This document shows, one piece after another, positions 57,990-64,000 of a stretch of 64,000 nt of DNA. Source of the stretch: Piscicola geometra (taxonomy: Eukaryota > Annelida > Clitellata > Hirudinida > Piscicolidae); NCBI GenBank assembly GCA_943735955.1, contig OX030957.1:13257361-13321360 (forward strand), written 5' to 3'. The number at the start of each line of letters is the position of its first letter. The first letter of the stretch is position 1. The notes below the pieces were generated by a model. The model did not search any database. It worked only from the letters and a program-made list of their open reading frames with translations, and was not told the DNA's origin. A program made the translations under genes and the position numbers.

Positions 57990-58225
57990 TCTCTTCACAC
58001 CCCTCTTTCACCCCCCCCCTCATACCACACTCCTTCCCACCCCCTCCCACCCCCACACTTCCTCACACCCCCACATCCCCCCCTCCCCACACTCTCTCTC
58101 ACCCCCACACTCCTTCCCACCCCCTCCCACCTTATCCCACCCCCACCCCCTTCCCCTCACACTCCCTCCCACCCACTCCCACCCCTCCCACCCCCTCCCA
58201 CCCCCACACTCCCTCTCACCCCCTC
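57990..58225. repeat. CCCTCCCACCCC-rich tract
   Basis: C-rich irregular repeat of CACCCCCTCCCACC units directly downstream of the Scratch stop codon. Confidence 0.9.
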
Positions 58226-58227
58226 AC

Positions 58228-59968
58228 TCAAACCACTCCGACAAAGTACTTTGAACTTCGCATGCAAGACGATTCCTCGTGTTTGTAGAGGTAACTCTTG
58301 AGGGCAAAAGCCTTGTTGCATCTGTGGGGTGGTTTGGTGGGAGAGTGGGTGTGGTGGTGGGAGGAATGGTGGGTTGGTGAATGGGTGGGTGTGGTGGGAG
58401 GGTGAGTTGGTGGGAGGGTGGGTGTGGTGGTGGGAGGAATGGTGGGTTGGTGGGAGGATGGTGTAAAGGCTGAGGAGCGTTTAACGCCTCTCTGGCCACT
58501 GCTCAAGTGTTCTAGCTTCGATGTCCTAGTAGTCTCTACGGCAAAGCATTATAATTATTAGTATTATCATTATTGTTTTTATTCTTTTTAATAAATATTA
58601 ACAAATTATATTAATTATTTTCAATGATTACCTGCCACAAACGAAGGGCTTTTCACTAGAGTGGGTCTGTATGTGCGCTCTGAGGTTCGACTTGTCGGCA
58701 AACGTCTTGGCGCACTGTGTGCATCTGGCGGGGTTTCACTACTTATTGCCTCTGATTTTATTTTAGTATTTATTAATTATTGTTATCTATTAATTATTGT
58801 TATTTATTAACTATTGTTATTTATTAATTATTGTTATTTATTAATTATTGTTATTTATTAATTATTGTTATTTATTAATTATTGTTATTTATTAATTATT
58901 GTTATCTATTAATTATTGTTATTTATTAATTATTGTTATTTATTAATTATTGTTATTTATTAATTATTGTTATTTATTAATTATTGTTGTTTATTAATTA
59001 TTTGTATTTATTAATTATTGTTATTTATTAATTATTGTTATTTATTAATTATTATTATTACTTTAATATTATTTGTTTAATTACATTTTCAAGTATTTAT
59101 TTTTATGTTTACAACTATCAAACAGTCTCGATTAGTCATTGAAAAAACACATGCAACCATTCTCAACCCCATCATCAAGCACACCTGAATGGCTTCTCTC
59201 CAGTGTGCGTTCTCAAGTGGCCTTGCAGCAGCCACGGGCGACTGAAGCGCTTGCCACAGTGCGGACACACGCAGCCCTGGTTGTGCGTTCTGACGTGCAT
59301 GTTGAAGGCGGGCACTGAGATGTAGACTTTGTCGCAGTGAGGGCACTTGCGCGACACTCGGTCGCTGGCGTCCGATGAAGCGAGCGCCTTGTGTGTTTGT
59401 CGATGGCGAGCGAGGTTGCTGGAGGTGCTGTAGCGTTTGCCGCAGTCGAGACACACGTGCGAGTCGGTGGTCGAGTGGCTGTTTGAATGCACCGATGAAG
59501 GAGGCATTTGGTGCGGTGAAAGGTGCTTTGGGAGGGGCTGTTGGTGGTGGTTGGGAGAGAAGTTTGAGAAATTTGATGGGCCGAAATGGGGCATGCATGG
59601 TTGAAAGAGTCGCTTGTAGGAGGCCATGTGTCCAGTGTTCTGGTGCAGGGGAACTGCCTGAGAGTTGGAGATCCAGACTTTTGGGTAAACAACTCCTTTG
59701 GAATCGTTCAAGCCTTTGAAGTTTTTGGAGGAATTCTGGGCGATCAGGTTGAGCCAGTCATAGGGGAGGTAGAAGGGGGAGAAGAGGGGCAGGTAGAGTG
59801 GTTTGACTGGAGTCTCTACAGCCATGGGGGCTTCTGTCGCTCCATCTTCCATTCCTCGATGACTTGGATGACCTGGTATCGAATCAGTCAGCTTCCATAT
59901 GCCTTTCCTCTCCTTCTCTTCTTTCTTCTCATGTTTCGGAGATCTATCGTGGAGGGCAGCCTCATTTT
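58228..59968 (-). CDS. SCRT: Scratch-family C2H2 zinc-finger repressor, 5' exon not found
   Basis: Snail-superfamily transcriptional repressor acting in neural cells in known animals. Exons: 59968-59185, 58724-58632, 58321-58228 (TGA at 58230-58228); about 322 residues. Five fingers: [60 protein letters not shown] with [29 protein letters not shown]; and a last [15 protein letters not shown] lacking the second His. [14 protein letters not shown] and ALKSYL distinguish Scratch from Snail/Slug. The frame continues upstream of the ATG at 59852 to an acceptor at 59969-59970 ([15 protein letters not shown]), so another exon, expected to carry the SNAG repressor motif, lies further upstream; I did not find it within the window. 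The region before the fingers is Pro/Tyr-rich. Confidence 0.92.
58322..58460. repeat. GGTGGG/GGTGTGG array abutting the last Scratch exon
   Basis: Sense strand CCACCACACCCACTC-type units ending in the acceptor CCCCACAG. Confidence 0.9.
58775..59065. repeat. 17-bp TTGTTATTTATTAATTA array
   Basis: About 17 near-perfect units in Scratch intron 2. Confidence 0.97.
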
Positions 59969-59970
59969 CT

Positions 59971-60685
59971 GCGTGGTGAGGTGGAAGTCAATCGTGTGTT
60001 TGTTTCATGCCTTTAATTATGCTGCTAAGAGTGAAGTTTAACCAACTTATTCGTCCCCATTCCTTCCCCAAATCAAATATCTCATCATCTAAAACAAACA
60101 TCTATTTCCGTTTTTCAGAATACCACTCATCGGAGATAAAACAATCGGAAAGTTAAGAATTCTAAAATGGTACGCATGGAATGGAATTACTTGAGGCAAT
60201 GCATTTAGGCTAGGGTAACAGGACCGTGATGAGAAGCAAGTGATACCCGGGTAAACATTGTGGAACTGTTACGGTAATACAGAAAAGAATACTAACTACT
60301 TTGTATCACTAAGTACTTTTTAATGCAAAGTATTTAATGGTCATTTTTTATATTAAAAAGTATTTTTGAATATTACACATTTTATAGGTATTAAGTACAC
60401 CGTAATATAGAGTATTTGAAAACCTTAAACACAAGAAGTGATTTTATAGACTTGATGTTTCCGCAAAGGCGTTTGGCTGCCTTCATGCAGAATTGCTAAG
60501 AAGACAGACAAATAGTTTATTTGTCTGCCTTCTTATTTGGTCCATGACTTGATAATTAACAAATGAGGGGTTAAGAATTACAATTAAGTAGGAAAACATG
60601 CAAGATAAAGAGACTCATTGGATTAACACCCTTGAGTCTAACTCATAACCTTATCGTCTCAGCACTTGAGATATGTGTAAACTTC
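59971..60685. other. Upstream region of the last Scratch exons
   Basis: No SNAG-type first exon recognised. AT-rich, with short random frames only. Confidence 0.4.
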
Positions 60686-60686
60686 A

Positions 60687-61955
<1,269 letters not shown>

Positions 61956-61959
61956 TATC

Positions 61960-62245
61960 ATCGCAAAAGTCACCATAATCATCACCCTCACCACCATCAT
62001 CATCACCAACACCCCCACCACAATCATCATCACCAACACCCCCACCACAATCATCACCACCATCATCCCCAGCACTATCACCCCCTCCACCATCATCATC
62101 CCCACCACCATCATCATCACCATCATCATCACCAACACCCCCACCACAATCATCACCACCATCATCTCCAGCACTATCACCACCACCATCATCATCACCA
62201 TCATCATCACCAACACCACAATCATCACCACCATCATCCCCAACA
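61960..62245. repeat. ATC/CACC array
   Basis: Units with CATCATCACCAACACCCCCA repeated in blocks. Confidence 0.92.
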
Positions 62246-62282
62246 CTATCAATGAAGAAGAGCTTCTCTAGACACACACACA

Positions 62283-63193
<911 letters not shown>

Positions 63194-63486
63194 CTACTAC
63201 TACCACGTTTGCACGTTCCCACGCAGTCAACATCAAAGGCTGCATCTCTCTCGCCTCCACAAATCATCGCCTTCTAATTCATCTTCTCATCTTCCGATTA
63301 TTCTTTCTTATGCGTATTTACATTCTGGTTGATATATTTTTTTCCAGATTTTCTTATTTTATTATTTCTTTTTTAATCTTTTTTAATCTAATTTTTTCTT
63401 GTTTTTCTCAACGATCGGCTTTTTCATCGTGATCGGCTTCAAGATTCCCATCTCAACTTGTGCTCTTTCAGAAACTTTTTATAAAT

Positions 63487-63592
63487 CATCATCATCATCA
63501 TCTTCATCGTCGTCATCATCATCATCACCACCATCATCATCATCATCATCACCACCACCACAATCATCATCACCACCATCATCATCATCCTC

Positions 63593-63626
<34 letters not shown>

Positions 63627-63865
63627 CCACCACCACCATCATCATCACCACCATCATCATCATCATCATCATCACCACCATCATCATTATCATCATCACC
63701 ACCATCATCATCATCATCACCACCACCACCATCATCATCATCACCACCATCATCATCATCACCACCATCATCATTATCATCACCACCACCATCGTCATCA
63801 CCACTACCACCACCATCATCGTCATCATCATCACCATCACCACCACCATCATCATCATCATGACC
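63487..63865. repeat. ATC/CAC trinucleotide array
   Basis: Mixed CATCATCAC and CACCACCAC repeats with occasional ATT and GTC. Confidence 0.95.
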
Positions 63866-64000
63866 ATCATGCATTCATAAATCTCGTCTGACGACTGCAA
63901 GGGCGGGAGCAAATGTTACGGATGCCTCCACACAAACGCTGTCGATTGATTGCTCAATTGCCGGAAACAGGTTAGTTCGTGTGTCTTTGTGTGTGTCTTT
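63866..64000 (+). other. Window end, possible exon not proven
   Basis: A short open stretch ends in GGAAACAG|GTTAGT at about 63970, a plausible donor after a CA-rich tract. Too little sequence to identify. Confidence 0.2.

Noticed and set aside
58224..60041. CRISPR or prokaryotic island
   Set aside because: Tandem arrays here have no spacers and the genes are spliced eukaryotic genes.

Overview
The window is from an animal nuclear genome: AT-rich spacer DNA, many spliced genes with GT-AG introns, long simple-sequence arrays and several LINE and hAT-type elements. Nothing prokaryotic is present. Gene content and TE types fit an invertebrate, possibly a lophotrochozoan such as an annelid, but I cannot name the species from the sequence. 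A 200-base run of N (51301-51500) marks a scaffold gap.

Layout. 1-7330 is a transposon nest: a CR1/Jockey-like LINE copy split by a 2.8 kb hAT element with 8-bp target duplications, followed by a second LINE type (endonuclease, reverse transcriptase and an embedded zinc finger). 7511-9084 (-) is a complete seven-exon RPL18 gene. 9.4-13.7 kb is another CR1-like LINE, itself hit by an 855-bp insertion with palindromic ends. 13807-15054 (-) is an unrecognised multi-pass membrane protein, divergent from FAM50 (15412-17148, +, five exons). 19863-35528 (-) is a complete ten-exon calmodulin-dependent protein kinase I gene whose introns are packed with mini- and microsatellites. 35.5-43 kb is gene-poor and holds a 1.3 kb hAT-like element. 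43675-50866 (+) is IMP dehydrogenase, eleven exons, with its 3' end lost at the gap. 52883-56669 (-) is the first part of UPF2, also lost at the gap. 58228-59968 (-) is the 3' part of a Scratch-family zinc-finger gene. The window ends in intergenic satellites, including 911 bp of uninterrupted CTA repeat.

The genes are unrelated housekeeping or signalling genes rather than an operon or pathway: ribosome (RPL18), nuclear RNA-processing factor (FAM50), Ca2+ signalling (CaMK1), guanine nucleotide synthesis (IMPDH), nonsense-mediated decay (UPF2) and neural transcription repression (Scratch).

The most interesting pattern is in the introns. In IMPDH, CaMK1 and UPF2 especially, tandem arrays start at or within a few bases of splice sites. 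They are polarised along the transcript: GT/GGT/GAT-rich after the donor and CA/CCA/ATC-rich before the acceptor. In many introns the two arrays are complementary and could pair, bringing the splice sites together. All coordinates and splice junctions were read by eye; no alignment or folding program was run.
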